Origin: Saprospiraceae bacterium
GTDB lineage: Bacteria; Bacteroidota; Bacteroidia; Chitinophagales; Saprospiraceae
Assembly: GCA_022448955.1 (NCBI GenBank)
Contig: JAKVCU010000010.1
Coordinates: 1 to 54,217 of the forward strand
Length of the DNA stretch: 54,217 nt
Direction: 5' to 3'
Notes under the pieces: generated by a model
Database searches by the model: none
Told to the model about the DNA's origin: nothing
The model's input: only the letters and a program-made list of their open reading frames with translations
Made by a program: the position numbers and the translations under genes
Shown: positions 29,299 to 37,366 of the stretch, in pieces
Position numbering within the stretch: the stretch's first letter is position 1
How the letters are laid out: each line of letters opens with the position of its first letter

Positions 29299-29662
29299 CA
29301 CTCAATCTTTTAGTTCTTAGAACTGCAAAGCTATAGGTGCTTGCAACATTTTATTCGCACTAAGGCCTTCCATTTAATTACTATTGTCATGGAAATGGGC
29401 CTATGCATTATAGTGCTGACATTGATGGTTTGGTCTTTGAAATTTACCCTTTATTAAAAATCAAGACCAAGCGGACTTCTCTTTAAGATTAGGATTTCAA
29501 GTAAAAGAGGTATATAAATGATTAGAATCGTTGAGGAAAGAAAAAATAAACATCCTATAAGAAACAAAATATGCAGAATGGGGTTATTTTGCAGTAATCA
29601 GAGATCCTTATGGTCGAACAATAGAGTTAACTCAAAAAAATAGCCCCGTTTTTAAACTATGA
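29295..29662 (+). pseudogene. Decayed VOC (glyoxalase/bleomycin-resistance-like) gene
   Basis: Starting at ATG 29295 the frame reads MTLNLLVLRTAKL, then TAG (29334) and TAA (29361), then HGNGPMHYSADIDGLVFEIY, all typical of small VOC-superfamily dioxygenase-fold proteins. A one-base loss in the poly-A run near 29457-29461 shifts the frame, and TGA (29519) and TAA (29558) follow. The last part is again clear: EWGYFAVIRDPYGRTIELTQ, ending at TGA 29660. Both ends overlap the neighbours by 4 bp, so the gene was once translationally coupled in this operon. Multiple lesions rule out a single sequencing error. Confidence 0.88.
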
Positions 29663-30498
29663 CCGGCAAAAAACTATCCTATCCTACTCCTATATCTGGT
29701 TGGCAAGGGTTCTTGTATTCTGTAGCCTTTGGATTATTTGTCACTCTTTTTTTATGGTTCTTCGAGCCTTTTGACATTAATGTAAAACCTTATTCTTTTC
29801 TTGAAATTTCATTTTTTGGTTTCATTTCCTTTGGGGTATTTTTCCTTGCTCATACCCTACTTCCAATGATTTTCTCTGGTATTTACAAGGAAAGAAATTG
29901 GACGATTTATAGTCAGATCATTTTTTATGTGATCCTTTGCTTTATGATAGCCACCTTTAATGGTTTATACTTAAACGTTTTACTAAATCTTAATTTTAGT
30001 TGGTCCAACTATTTACTCATTATCATACAAACCTTCGCTGTAGGCATCATTCCAATCACTTTATATGTCTTGCTTTCTTATGCTATACTTTACAGGAAAA
30101 TTATAGCACAGGCCAACTTGGTAGATGATAAACTGGCCAAGCTTAAAATTCCATCCTCAAAGGTATATACCATTCAAACTGATATCAAAAATGAGACCTT
30201 TAATGTAGAGGAAAATACTTTCCTGTATGCTAGTTCTAGTGGCAACTATATTGAGGTATTTATTGCTCACAATCCATCCAAAATTTACAGAATGAGTATG
30301 GCAGGTTTGGAACAGCAATTAAGTCAAAGCAGTTTTATGATTCGGTGTCATAGATCATATTTCGTCAACATGAAACAGGTACATAAAGTGACGGGTAATG
30401 CTCAAGGTTTGAAACTGTGGCTAAAGGGTGAGGAACAGCCAATTCCTGTTTCGAGGAAATATTTAGAAGAAGTAAAGTCTATTTTTGCAAAAAGTTAG
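29659..30498 (+). CDS. LytTR-domain transcriptional regulator with N-terminal membrane helices
   Basis: 279 residues. The first ~150 residues carry four hydrophobic helices (VAFGLFVTLFLWFFEPF, FFGFISFGVFFLAH, IIFYVILCFMIATF, FAVGIIPITLYVLLSYA). Residues ~175-279 are a LytTR DNA-binding domain (FLYASSSGNYIEVF, RCHRSYFVNMKQV, LKLWLKGEEQPIPVSRKYLEEV). This membrane-anchored LytTR layout is common in Bacteroidota and senses through the membrane part without a receiver domain. Its ATG overlaps the stop of the decayed VOC gene. Confidence 0.88.
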   Translation: MTGKKLSYPTPISGWQGFLYSVAFGLFVTLFLWFFEPFDINVKPYSFLEISFFGFISFGVFFLAHTLLPMIFSGIYKERNWTIYSQIIFYVILCFMIATFNGLYLNVLLNLNFSWSNYLLIIIQTFAVGIIPITLYVLLSYAILYRKIIAQANLVDDKLAKLKIPSSKVYTIQTDIKNETFNVEENTFLYASSSGNYIEVFIAHNPSKIYRMSMAGLEQQLSQSSFMIRCHRSYFVNMKQVHKVTGNAQGLKLWLKGEEQPIPVSRKYLEEVKSIFAKS

Positions 30499-30615
30499 TT
30501 TGCCATTTATCCCTAGTCGTTGTCATTGAGCACACTGCTTTGTCATTCACCCCAAACCATTGTTGACCAGCACTTTGTAGCCAGGTCATTCTACAAGTTG
30601 CCATAACTTGGTAGC

Positions 30616-31242
30616 ATGAAATACAAAAAATTAACCCTCGGATTTTTACTTATTGGGGCCATTTCCATGCTCATCATGAGCACCCCATATTTTGAAACAG
30701 CAAATGCTGGCATTCTTAAATATAAGATATTAAAAGATACCCCATGGTATCGAATGACATTCCTCATTCATATTCTTTTTGGACTTTTTGCCATACTATC
30801 AGGTCCATTACAATTTATGGGGTCCATCATTCGACGAAAACCTATCCATAAAACCTTGGGATATATTTATACGCTTGGCGTATTTATTGCTAGTATTAGT
30901 GGACTAGTAATAGCTCAATTTGCAATGGGTGGAATCACCACACAGGTAGGTTTTTCTATCATGTCTCTACTTTGGTTCAGTAGCTTAATAATTGCATTAC
31001 AACAAATTTATGCTGGAAACATAAAGGCACATAAAAGGTGGATGACTATTAGTTATGCAATCACCTTTTCTGCGATTACACAACGGTCAATTCTTTTACT
31101 GGCCTTTATTCCAACTGTTTCATTTATGCCGGTATACCAATTGTCATCCTGGCTATCCTGGATGATTAACTTAACTATCGTTTTGGTATTTATGCCTGCA
31201 GAGGCATCTAGGCCAAGAATAAATCAATTGGTTAAGGAATGA
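30616..31242 (+). CDS. DUF2306-type membrane protein
   Basis: 208 residues with about six membrane helices. The motifs FLIHILFGLFAILSGPLQF, KPIHKTLGYIYTLGVFI and IKAHKRWMTISYAITF match the DUF2306 pattern, with conserved His residues inside helices. Function is unknown. It lies 117 bp after the LytTR gene in the same direction and may be its target or simply a neighbour. Confidence 0.75.
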   Translation: MKYKKLTLGFLLIGAISMLIMSTPYFETANAGILKYKILKDTPWYRMTFLIHILFGLFAILSGPLQFMGSIIRRKPIHKTLGYIYTLGVFIASISGLVIAQFAMGGITTQVGFSIMSLLWFSSLIIALQQIYAGNIKAHKRWMTISYAITFSAITQRSILLLAFIPTVSFMPVYQLSSWLSWMINLTIVLVFMPAEASRPRINQLVKE

Positions 31243-31438
31243 TATCTTTGGAAAAAGTAACTCAAAATAAGGTCGTGACACAGAAATATTAAACTTTGGG
31301 AATCAAAAAATTAAAAGAATAGACTCTTTGCTTACTTTTGCATTGGTAATAAGTACGCCTAATTTCACTTATCATATTTGAGCTACTTATGTTTTCAATA
31401 TTATATTAAGTTACCTAAATTATTAAAAAATTCAGAAA

Positions 31439-31948
31439 ATGAAATCAATGCTAAAAATCTTTGCTCCTGTAACCATTTGTCTTTTAATATTTACGGCTTG
31501 CGGACAAAATCCTGCGGAGTCGGCAGAGCACAAAGCACTAATGGCGGAGCACGAAATTATGGAAGAAGAGCATGAAAAGTTAGAAAGAAAACATGCTGAG
31601 CTGGAAGAGCAACACAATAAGATGGTTGCCGAACATGATGAAATCAGTGATCCAGCTACTGATTCTCTTCACACTGTTATTGAAACAGAGCATGCAGAAA
31701 TGATGAAAAGACATGCGGAAATTAGAGAAAAACATCATGCAATTCTTAAGAATCATGAAGAACTAATGAAAAGCCATGCTACTGGAAAAGTAGACCTAGC
31801 AACAATGAAGGCTGATCACGAAAAAATGAAGAAAGAACATTTAGACATGCTTGTAGAACACAAAAAAATGGAAAGCGAGCATGAAAAAATGAATGCAGAG
31901 CACGAATACATGTTAAAGGAACATGAAGATGATGATAATGAAAATTAA
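31439..31948 (+). CDS. Lipoprotein with a histidine-per-heptad coiled coil
   Basis: 169 residues with a lipoprotein signal (IFAPVTICLLIFTAC, Cys21). The mature part is almost wholly charged helix of heptads of the form xEHxxMx. Histidines sit at 31, 38, 45, 52, 59, 66, then 78, 85, 92, 99, 106, 113, then 127, 134, 141, 148, 155, 162: three blocks of six at exact seven-residue spacing. A coiled coil would show a stripe of imidazoles on one face, suggesting metal binding or a pH-sensitive assembly (inference). No domain name is known to me. A strong terminator follows, so it is probably monocistronic. Confidence 0.85.
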   Translation: MKSMLKIFAPVTICLLIFTACGQNPAESAEHKALMAEHEIMEEEHEKLERKHAELEEQHNKMVAEHDEISDPATDSLHTVIETEHAEMMKRHAEIREKHHAILKNHEELMKSHATGKVDLATMKADHEKMKKEHLDMLVEHKKMESEHEKMNAEHEYMLKEHEDDDNEN

Positions 31949-31970
31949 TAAGTTTAAATAACCAATTTAT

Positions 31971-32009
31971 GCAATGGTCTTCTTCCTAAAAAGGATAGAA
32001 GACTATTGC
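31971..32009 (+). terminator. Intrinsic terminator after the His-heptad lipoprotein gene
   Basis: The stem GCAAT-GTCTTCT-CCT pairs with AGG-AGAAGAC-ATTGC with small mismatches around a short A-rich loop, and AATTTTT follows. It lies 22 bp after the lipoprotein stop codon and just before the PP2C gene. Confidence 0.75.
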
Positions 32010-32031
32010 AATTTTTACTCACTTTATTTAT

Positions 32032-32790
32032 TTGAAAACTAAAATATTGACGCACGTACATAAAATCACATCTATAGGTACTTTCCATCAAAACTATTGC
32101 GAAGACTACGCCTTCTTTAGAGATATAGGCGAAAATCGAATACTCATCAGCGTTATGGATGGCTGTACCATGGGTACAGAGGCCTACTTTGCATCCGCTC
32201 TTATTGGAAAATTACTCAAAAAAATAAGCCAAGAGGAATTCTATTTAGAGTACGGTAGCAAGCAAGTATTACCAATTGATGAATTGCTCAAAAAGGTACT
32301 AGAAAAACTATTTAACCAATTAAAAGAGCTTAAAGTATTCATGCAACTAGGCCGCAATGAGTTGCTCAGTACCATCAATTTAGGCATTGTAGATACCCAA
32401 GAAAAAACAGGAGACTTCATTGTTGTCGGAGATGGCCTCATTTATATGAATGATCTTTATTTCGAATTGGATCAAGATAATCAGCCAGATTATATTGGCT
32501 ATCATTTAAAAGAAAATTTTGAAGATTGGTGGGAAGATCAAGATCAACTTTTTAGCTTCGAAAACATTGAGGACATAACGGTTTCCACTGATGGGATTTT
32601 CACCTTCTCCAAGTATGATAACGCCTCCTACCCAGAAGTAGAAAACCATGAGGTGATCAAATATCTCTTAAATGGCACTTCTGATATTCAAAATGAAAGA
32701 ATGTTTGAAAAGAAACTCCATTATATCGAAAAAGAATGGGGCCTCAAATCAACTGATGACCTGGGTATTGTTCGTTTAATTCTTGCGTAA
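32032..32790 (+). CDS. PP2C-type serine/threonine protein phosphatase
   Basis: 252 residues if the TTG at 32032 is used. No ATG or GTG lies between it and the first conserved motif, so a rare start is the best choice. Metal-binding motifs of the PPM family are present: NYCEDYAFF (Glu-Asp), SVMDGCTMGTEAYFAS (Asp-Gly), STDGIFTF (Asp-Gly) and STDDLGIVRLI (the last Asp). These place it among compact cytosolic PP2C phosphatases that remove phosphate from Ser/Thr of proteins. No partner kinase is nearby. Confidence 0.82.
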   Translation: MKTKILTHVHKITSIGTFHQNYCEDYAFFRDIGENRILISVMDGCTMGTEAYFASALIGKLLKKISQEEFYLEYGSKQVLPIDELLKKVLEKLFNQLKELKVFMQLGRNELLSTINLGIVDTQEKTGDFIVVGDGLIYMNDLYFELDQDNQPDYIGYHLKENFEDWWEDQDQLFSFENIEDITVSTDGIFTFSKYDNASYPEVENHEVIKYLLNGTSDIQNERMFEKKLHYIEKEWGLKSTDDLGIVRLILA

Positions 32791-32849
32791 AGGATATGAA
32801 TGGTATTTTTATACTTTTTGTCTAATCTAGTATATTTAGATAAAAAATA

Positions 32850-34235
32850 ATGAAATACACTTTTGTTCTTTCCACTTTTCTATTTGGCCTATTATTTTTC
32901 GCTTGCCAGCAAAAAAATAGGCCGACTTCTAGCGTAATAGCAGGCGTTGATGCAAAGCCTTTGTATGCGGCGCTATGTTCTAGCTGTCATGGGCAACAGC
33001 TACAGCAGTTTAAAAGTCTGAAAACAGCAGAAAAGTACTCTGCTAAAGAAATAGCTGAATTCATCAAAGTGGGGAATATCGAAAAAGGCATGGTCGCATT
33101 TGGCGAAAGCCTAGAAGAAAATCAAATGGTGTCACTTAGCGAATTCATCAAAAATTATGATTATACCGATAATCAAACTGTGGTAAATACAGCTGACAAA
33201 AACTATGAAGTAGAGACCATTATCTCCGATTTGGAAATTCCTTGGGGAATGGAGTTTTTGCCTAACGGTGATATGTTAGTAGCAGAGAAAAAAGGCGTCT
33301 TATCTAGATTTTCTAAAGAAGGTAAATTAACACCTATTACTGGTTTACCTAAAGTTAGAGATGGTGGACAAGGAGGATTACTTGACCTAAAATTACATCC
33401 TAATTATGAAGAAAATGGATGGCTATATATTTCCTATTCTTACATCGATGATAAAGATTCAGATGCGGGAAATACGGCTATTATCCGCGCAAAATTAGAA
33501 GGAAATCAATTGACCAATATTGAATCCATTTACAAAGGTATTCCAGCTGTAAATACTGCTTACCACTTTGGTAATCGAATGGTATTTGATAAAGAAGGCT
33601 ATTTATATCTATCGAATGGCGACCGTGGTAAAAGAGATGATTTCCCACAAAAAATAGATAATTCTAATGGTAAAATTCATCGTTTGAACGACGATGGAAG
33701 CATTCCTGCCGATAATCCTTTTGTAGATACCGAAGGTGCCATTACTTCTATTTACAGTTATGGACACCGTAATCCACAAGGATTAGTAATGCATCCAGAG
33801 ACCGGTCGCATTTGGGAGCATGAGCATGGTCCAAAAGGCGGTGATGAAATCAACCTGATTGAAAAAGGTAAAAACTATGGTTGGCCTGTAATTTCCTATG
33901 GTATCAATTACAGTGGAACGACATTCACTGATATTACAGAAAAAGAAGGCATGGAACAACCACTCCATTATTACAAACCATCTATTGCTCCTTGTGGAAT
34001 GGCATTTGTCGATAGTGATGTGTATGCAGATTGGAAAAACAACTTACTGATTGGTTCTTTAAGCTTTAGATATTTAGAAAGAGTCGTTTTAAATGGCACA
34101 CAAGTGATTTACCAAGAAAAGCTTTTAGAAGAACTGGACAGCCGAGTAAGAGATGTAAGAATCGGGCCTAATGGATACATTTACGTAGCCATTGAAGAGC
34201 CAGGAAGAATTATTAAATTGATTCCTAAATCATAA
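32850..34235 (+). CDS. Lipoprotein fusion: cytochrome c domain plus PQQ-type aldose sugar dehydrogenase
   Basis: 461 residues. The lipoprotein signal ends LLFFAC (Cys19). Residues ~35-105 form a cytochrome c domain with the heme motif CSSCH (43-47) and a likely axial Met near 78. Residues ~115-461 are the six-bladed glucose/sorbosone dehydrogenase propeller (IPWGMEFLPNGDMLVAEKKG, GGQGGLLDLKLHPNY, YGHRNPQGLVMHPETG, EHGPKGGDEINL), with the HRNPQG segment typical of soluble PQQ aldose dehydrogenases. It should oxidise aldoses in the periplasm and pass electrons through its own heme. PQQ synthesis genes are not in the window. Confidence 0.88.
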   Translation: MKYTFVLSTFLFGLLFFACQQKNRPTSSVIAGVDAKPLYAALCSSCHGQQLQQFKSLKTAEKYSAKEIAEFIKVGNIEKGMVAFGESLEENQMVSLSEFIKNYDYTDNQTVVNTADKNYEVETIISDLEIPWGMEFLPNGDMLVAEKKGVLSRFSKEGKLTPITGLPKVRDGGQGGLLDLKLHPNYEENGWLYISYSYIDDKDSDAGNTAIIRAKLEGNQLTNIESIYKGIPAVNTAYHFGNRMVFDKEGYLYLSNGDRGKRDDFPQKIDNSNGKIHRLNDDGSIPADNPFVDTEGAITSIYSYGHRNPQGLVMHPETGRIWEHEHGPKGGDEINLIEKGKNYGWPVISYGINYSGTTFTDITEKEGMEQPLHYYKPSIAPCGMAFVDSDVYADWKNNLLIGSLSFRYLERVVLNGTQVIYQEKLLEELDSRVRDVRIGPNGYIYVAIEEPGRIIKLIPKS

Positions 34236-34345
34236 GCAAGTATACTGTAATCCAAGTTTATTTGGCAATCGCTTTAGAATCATTTTGTCATTTTTGACTC
34301 TATTTAATCCAAGACTACGATGGATTCCCAAAGCTGACTCAGACC

Positions 34346-34388
34346 CATTCCTGCTTGCCAGCAGGCAGGTTCTAGCCTAACTACTTAC
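34346..34388 (+). repeat. Fragment of the dispersed hairpin repeat
   Basis: The tail sequence TCTAGCCTAACTACTTA (34371-34387) is the same as the end of copy 2 and nearly that of copy 3. It is preceded by the GC-rich palindrome CCTGCTTGCCAGCAGGCAGG, related to the CCGGCAGGCA inserts in copies 1 and 3. Only the right end is present. Confidence 0.6.
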
Positions 34389-34474
34389 TAATTAATGTCT
34401 ATTTATTTGGTATTTTAGGAGAAATATGATTGGGTATGATGTATTTAAAAAATAGAACAATTTAAGTTCAATTC

Positions 34475-34810
34475 ATGAAACGAAATTTTCTTTTCATTTG
34501 CAGTAAAAACGAATGGCGAAGCCGAACGGCAGAAACCATTTTTAGAAATGATAGTCGATTCCACGTCAAGTCTGCAGGTACTTCTCGGACAGCTCGAATA
34601 AGAGTTTCGGAGAGGCTATTACTTTGGGCGGACGTAATTTTTGTCATGGAAGATCATCATAAAAAACGCTTGTATGAGCATTTTGCGAAAGCAATGGCAG
34701 ATAAAGAAGTTATCGTATTGGATATACCTGACGAATATCCCTATATGAACGAAGAGTTGATAGCGGAATTAGAGGACACCATCAATGACTATGACGATGA
34801 TTTGGAGTAG
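34475..34810 (+). CDS. Small low-molecular-weight protein tyrosine phosphatase-like protein
   Basis: 111 residues. The N-terminal FLFICSKNEWRSRTAE has the phosphatase P-loop pattern Cys-x5-Arg (Cys9, Arg15) followed by Ser, and the acid loop region reads VLDIPDEYPYMNEEL. The protein is shorter than classical LMW-PTPs (about 150) and fits the short predicted phosphatase family. It is cytosolic. It is convergent with the hydrogenase-island gene for the bifunctional-nuclease protein; no obvious partner. Confidence 0.8.
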   Translation: MKRNFLFICSKNEWRSRTAETIFRNDSRFHVKSAGTSRTARIRVSERLLLWADVIFVMEDHHKKRLYEHFAKAMADKEVIVLDIPDEYPYMNEELIAELEDTINDYDDDLE

Positions 34811-34859
34811 TTTAATAGTATAGCGAAATAACCCAGTTAATAGTGTCAGGCGGGATGTT

Positions 34860-35417
34860 TTAAGTCTTATTTTTAATAGCGTCCCTAATTTTAGAAGCAC
34901 TTTCGTAATCCTCTTTGGCCAGCACTTGTGCTAAGAGTTGTTCGAGCTCTTCCATAGAATACTCTGATAATTTTCCCCGCTTATTAGTAAATGCTTTGCT
35001 TGGGCTGCTTAAAACTACTCCGGCTTCTTCCAGAATTGATTCTGTAGTAAAGATAGGACATCCATATCGAACAGCTAGTGCGATAGCATCCGAAGAACGT
35101 GCATCTACTTCTAGAGTACTACCATCTGCTTTTTTTCCTATTAAAGTAGCATGAAAAACGCCTTCTATAAATCTGGAGATAATAACTTCAGATATAGAGA
35201 TGTCAGATTGGTCTAGGGTATTTTTAAAAAGATCATGAGTTAAAGGACGATTAGGTTGCATTCTTTCTAACGCTATTGCTATGGCTTGGGCTTCAAAACT
35301 GCCAATAATGATAGGAAGCCTTCGAAAACCATTTTGTTCTTCTAATATCAGAGCAAAATTACCCTTACTAGATTCACTATTAGCTAATGCTATAATATTT
35401 AATTCAATTTTCTTCAT
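34860..35417 (-). CDS. Bifunctional nuclease family (DUF151) protein with UVR motif
   Basis: 185 residues. The first ~130 match the DUF151/bifunctional-nuclease domain (LPIIIGSFEAQAIAIALE, RPLTHDLFKNTL, VDARSSDAIALAVRYGCPIF). The C-terminal helical stretch (SMEELEQLLAQVLAKEDYESASKIRDAI) is a UvrB/UvrC-type UVR motif. This combination is common in Bacteroidota. The start overlaps the previous gene by 14 bp, placing it as the last gene of the hydrogenase maturation operon. A link to hydrogenase is not known to me, so it may be a passenger. Confidence 0.85.
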   Translation of the reverse strand: MKKIELNIIALANSESSKGNFALILEEQNGFRRLPIIIGSFEAQAIAIALERMQPNRPLTHDLFKNTLDQSDISISEVIISRFIEGVFHATLIGKKADGSTLEVDARSSDAIALAVRYGCPIFTTESILEEAGVVLSSPSKAFTNKRGKLSEYSMEELEQLLAQVLAKEDYESASKIRDAIKNKT

Positions 35418-35637
35418 TTAGCAGCATATCCATTTTTATGAAATTACAAAGTTCTTCTATGTCATTAAAAGGAGCAATGACCTGATTGTTGTGTAATAGT
35501 TTAAATAAATTTGTTGCTTCAATTTCAATAGTATAATCTTTTTCTAAGTAAACCATTTTCTGTTCATGGCTTATGATTTGAATACCAAAATCCTGGAGAC
35601 TATGAAACAGAATTTCTCTTATTTGATTATTATCCAT
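35404..35637 (-). CDS. Small protein of unknown function, end of the hyp operon
   Basis: 77 residues, acidic, with no signal peptide or membrane segment (MDNNQIREILFHSLQDFGIQ... DIEELCNFIKMDMLLNEEN). I do not recognise a domain. It abuts the stop of the UreH-type transporter gene and overlaps the start of the bifunctional-nuclease gene by 14 bp, so translation is probably coupled on both sides. This tight packing is the main evidence that it is a real gene. Confidence 0.65.
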   Translation of the reverse strand: MDNNQIREILFHSLQDFGIQIISHEQKMVYLEKDYTIEIEATNLFKLLHNNQVIAPFNDIEELCNFIKMDMLLNEEN

Positions 35638-36258
35638 TTATGCTAAATTTTCTACCACTACATATGCTCCATATATAATACACAAAATAGATGATAACAA
35701 GATTAAACTAAATTGAAGGTGTTGATTCGAGGCCATTTTTTTTGAAAATGGTAAGCTGAAGATACCGGCAGCAACAAGCATACCTAACATAGAACCAATA
35801 CCAAAGATTGCTAGATAAACCATACTTTTTATACCGCTCTGTATTTCTGTCATTACTAGTAAAACCATTGCTCCACTACCTGCCAGACCATGGACCAAGC
35901 CTACTCCATAAGCTAAATGATGGTGTCTTTTTGAATGAGTAGTATCATTGAGGTATCTATCTGTCTTAAAATACTGATATAACCTAAAGCATCCCAAAAG
36001 TATAAGCATTATACCTACTATAGCTTCAAAATAGCTAAAATAGCTACTTAGAAATGTAGCTTTTCCAACAATGACAATGAACCCTATGAGAACAATAGTG
36101 GATGTATGCCCTAAGCCCCAATAGATACCATCTTTGATTGCAAATGCCAATCTATCCCGTTTTGTAACGAGGTTTCCAACAGCGACCAAATGATCTGCCT
36201 CAAGAGCATGACTAAAACCCACAAATGCGGCAAAAAGTAGCGGAAAAGAAGTTTCCAT
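35638..36258 (-). CDS. UreH/HupE-type nickel (cobalt) transporter
   Basis: 206 residues with six predicted helices. The first helix region reads AAFVGFSHALEADHLVAVGN, which contains the His-x4-Asp-His signature of NiCoT/UreH metal transporters, and a second histidine motif YGVGLVHGLAGSGAMV follows a His-rich loop (HSKRHHHLAYG) likely to gather metal. In an operon making a [NiFe] hydrogenase the natural cargo is Ni2+ for HypA/HypB. It is 9 bp from the NHL gene and abuts the next small gene, supporting one transcript. Confidence 0.85.
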   Translation of the reverse strand: METSFPLLFAAFVGFSHALEADHLVAVGNLVTKRDRLAFAIKDGIYWGLGHTSTIVLIGFIVIVGKATFLSSYFSYFEAIVGIMLILLGCFRLYQYFKTDRYLNDTTHSKRHHHLAYGVGLVHGLAGSGAMVLLVMTEIQSGIKSMVYLAIFGIGSMLGMLVAAGIFSLPFSKKMASNQHLQFSLILLSSILCIIYGAYVVVENLA

Positions 36259-36267
36259 ATTATAAAT

Positions 36268-37365
36268 TTAAATACTCAAATTGTTGATGATAATCCTATG
36301 ATTGCCCGTATCTGCAACCACCATGGTAGTCTCTTCAATACAAATTTGAAAAGGCCAATATAAGCTACCTTCTGTACTCCAAATGGTATTTTTATTTTCA
36401 CTTCCAGTCGTAAAATTATCTTGTCCTAGAACATTTTTAGCTGCTGAATTAGAAGAAGATGGAAGTTTTTCAAACCATAAAACCCTGCTATTCCCTGTAT
36501 CTGCTACCCATAATCCATCTTTATAAAAGCAAGTATCATAACACCAGTTTAAAGTCTGCGCTTTGGGAAACCACCCAAACTGGTTTTGACCATTTGCATC
36601 AAAAGAAGCTTGTCCGATAATAACATCGGCCTTCTTTTCGAAAGCTGTTTTCCAATCGTGCCATAGTAAGACCCTATAATATTGTGTATCTGTTATAGTC
36701 ATTTGCCCATTAGGGCTCACTTTAACAGAATAAGGCCAGATCGGATCATTATGATCATAATCTCTTTCGTGGAAATTTGGTTTACCAATAACATGGTCCG
36801 CTGGTGTAAAGTTTTGAGTGGGTATTTTCTCAAAATATAAAACCCTACGATTTCCAGTATCAGCAATCCATAGCTGGTGTCCATCAGAAAAAACCCCATA
36901 TGGCCAATTCAAGGACTGAGCAGAAGGGGAATGACTTATACCTTTCACATTAGGTTGATTGCTATGAAAATCAGCCTGTCCCACAACTACGTCAGCAGTT
37001 TGTCCATCTTGAGTTGGCATTTGGAACCATATCAAAACCCGATGATTCCAGGCATCCGCAACTATTAGTTTTTCTCCATCTGACCAAATTCCTGAGGGAT
37101 AAAACAAAGTAGATCCACTTACCTGGCCACTTGCATTGCGTCCTGTTTGTTCCTTTGCATTTTGGCCAAGAATAACATCAGGTTTCTGAAAAGCTGTTTT
37201 GGGCAACTGATTCCAAATAAATAATCTATTCTGGGCAGTATCAGCAATGAACAGCTTATTTCGGGCTAAAAATACACCACGCGGAGCCAATAAAGGGCTT
37301 TCTTTATCCCCTTTGAATATTTGTGTATCTTTTACTATTTTTTCAAGTTTTGCTACTTTATCCAT
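36268..37365 (-). CDS. NHL-repeat beta-propeller protein of the hydrogenase operon
   Basis: 365 residues, without a signal peptide, so cytosolic. At least five NHL-type repeats are visible, each with a pattern like IADTGNRRVLYFEKIP or VADTGNSRVLWFEKLP followed by VIGxPNF or VLGQDNF, predicting a six-bladed propeller. Cytosolic NHL proteins have been noted beside group 2a uptake hydrogenases in other bacteria, where the role is unclear (from memory, not checked). It lies 1 bp from the globin gene and 9 bp from the nickel transporter. Confidence 0.85.
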   Translation of the reverse strand: MDKVAKLEKIVKDTQIFKGDKESPLLAPRGVFLARNKLFIADTAQNRLFIWNQLPKTAFQKPDVILGQNAKEQTGRNASGQVSGSTLFYPSGIWSDGEKLIVADAWNHRVLIWFQMPTQDGQTADVVVGQADFHSNQPNVKGISHSPSAQSLNWPYGVFSDGHQLWIADTGNRRVLYFEKIPTQNFTPADHVIGKPNFHERDYDHNDPIWPYSVKVSPNGQMTITDTQYYRVLLWHDWKTAFEKKADVIIGQASFDANGQNQFGWFPKAQTLNWCYDTCFYKDGLWVADTGNSRVLWFEKLPSSSNSAAKNVLGQDNFTTGSENKNTIWSTEGSLYWPFQICIEETTMVVADTGNHRIIINNLSI

Positions 37366-37366
37366 T

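Noticed and set aside
34346-34388. Possible intrinsic terminator after the cytochrome/aldose dehydrogenase gene
   Set aside because: It lies more than 110 bp after the stop, has no T-run, and matches the end of a dispersed repeat instead.
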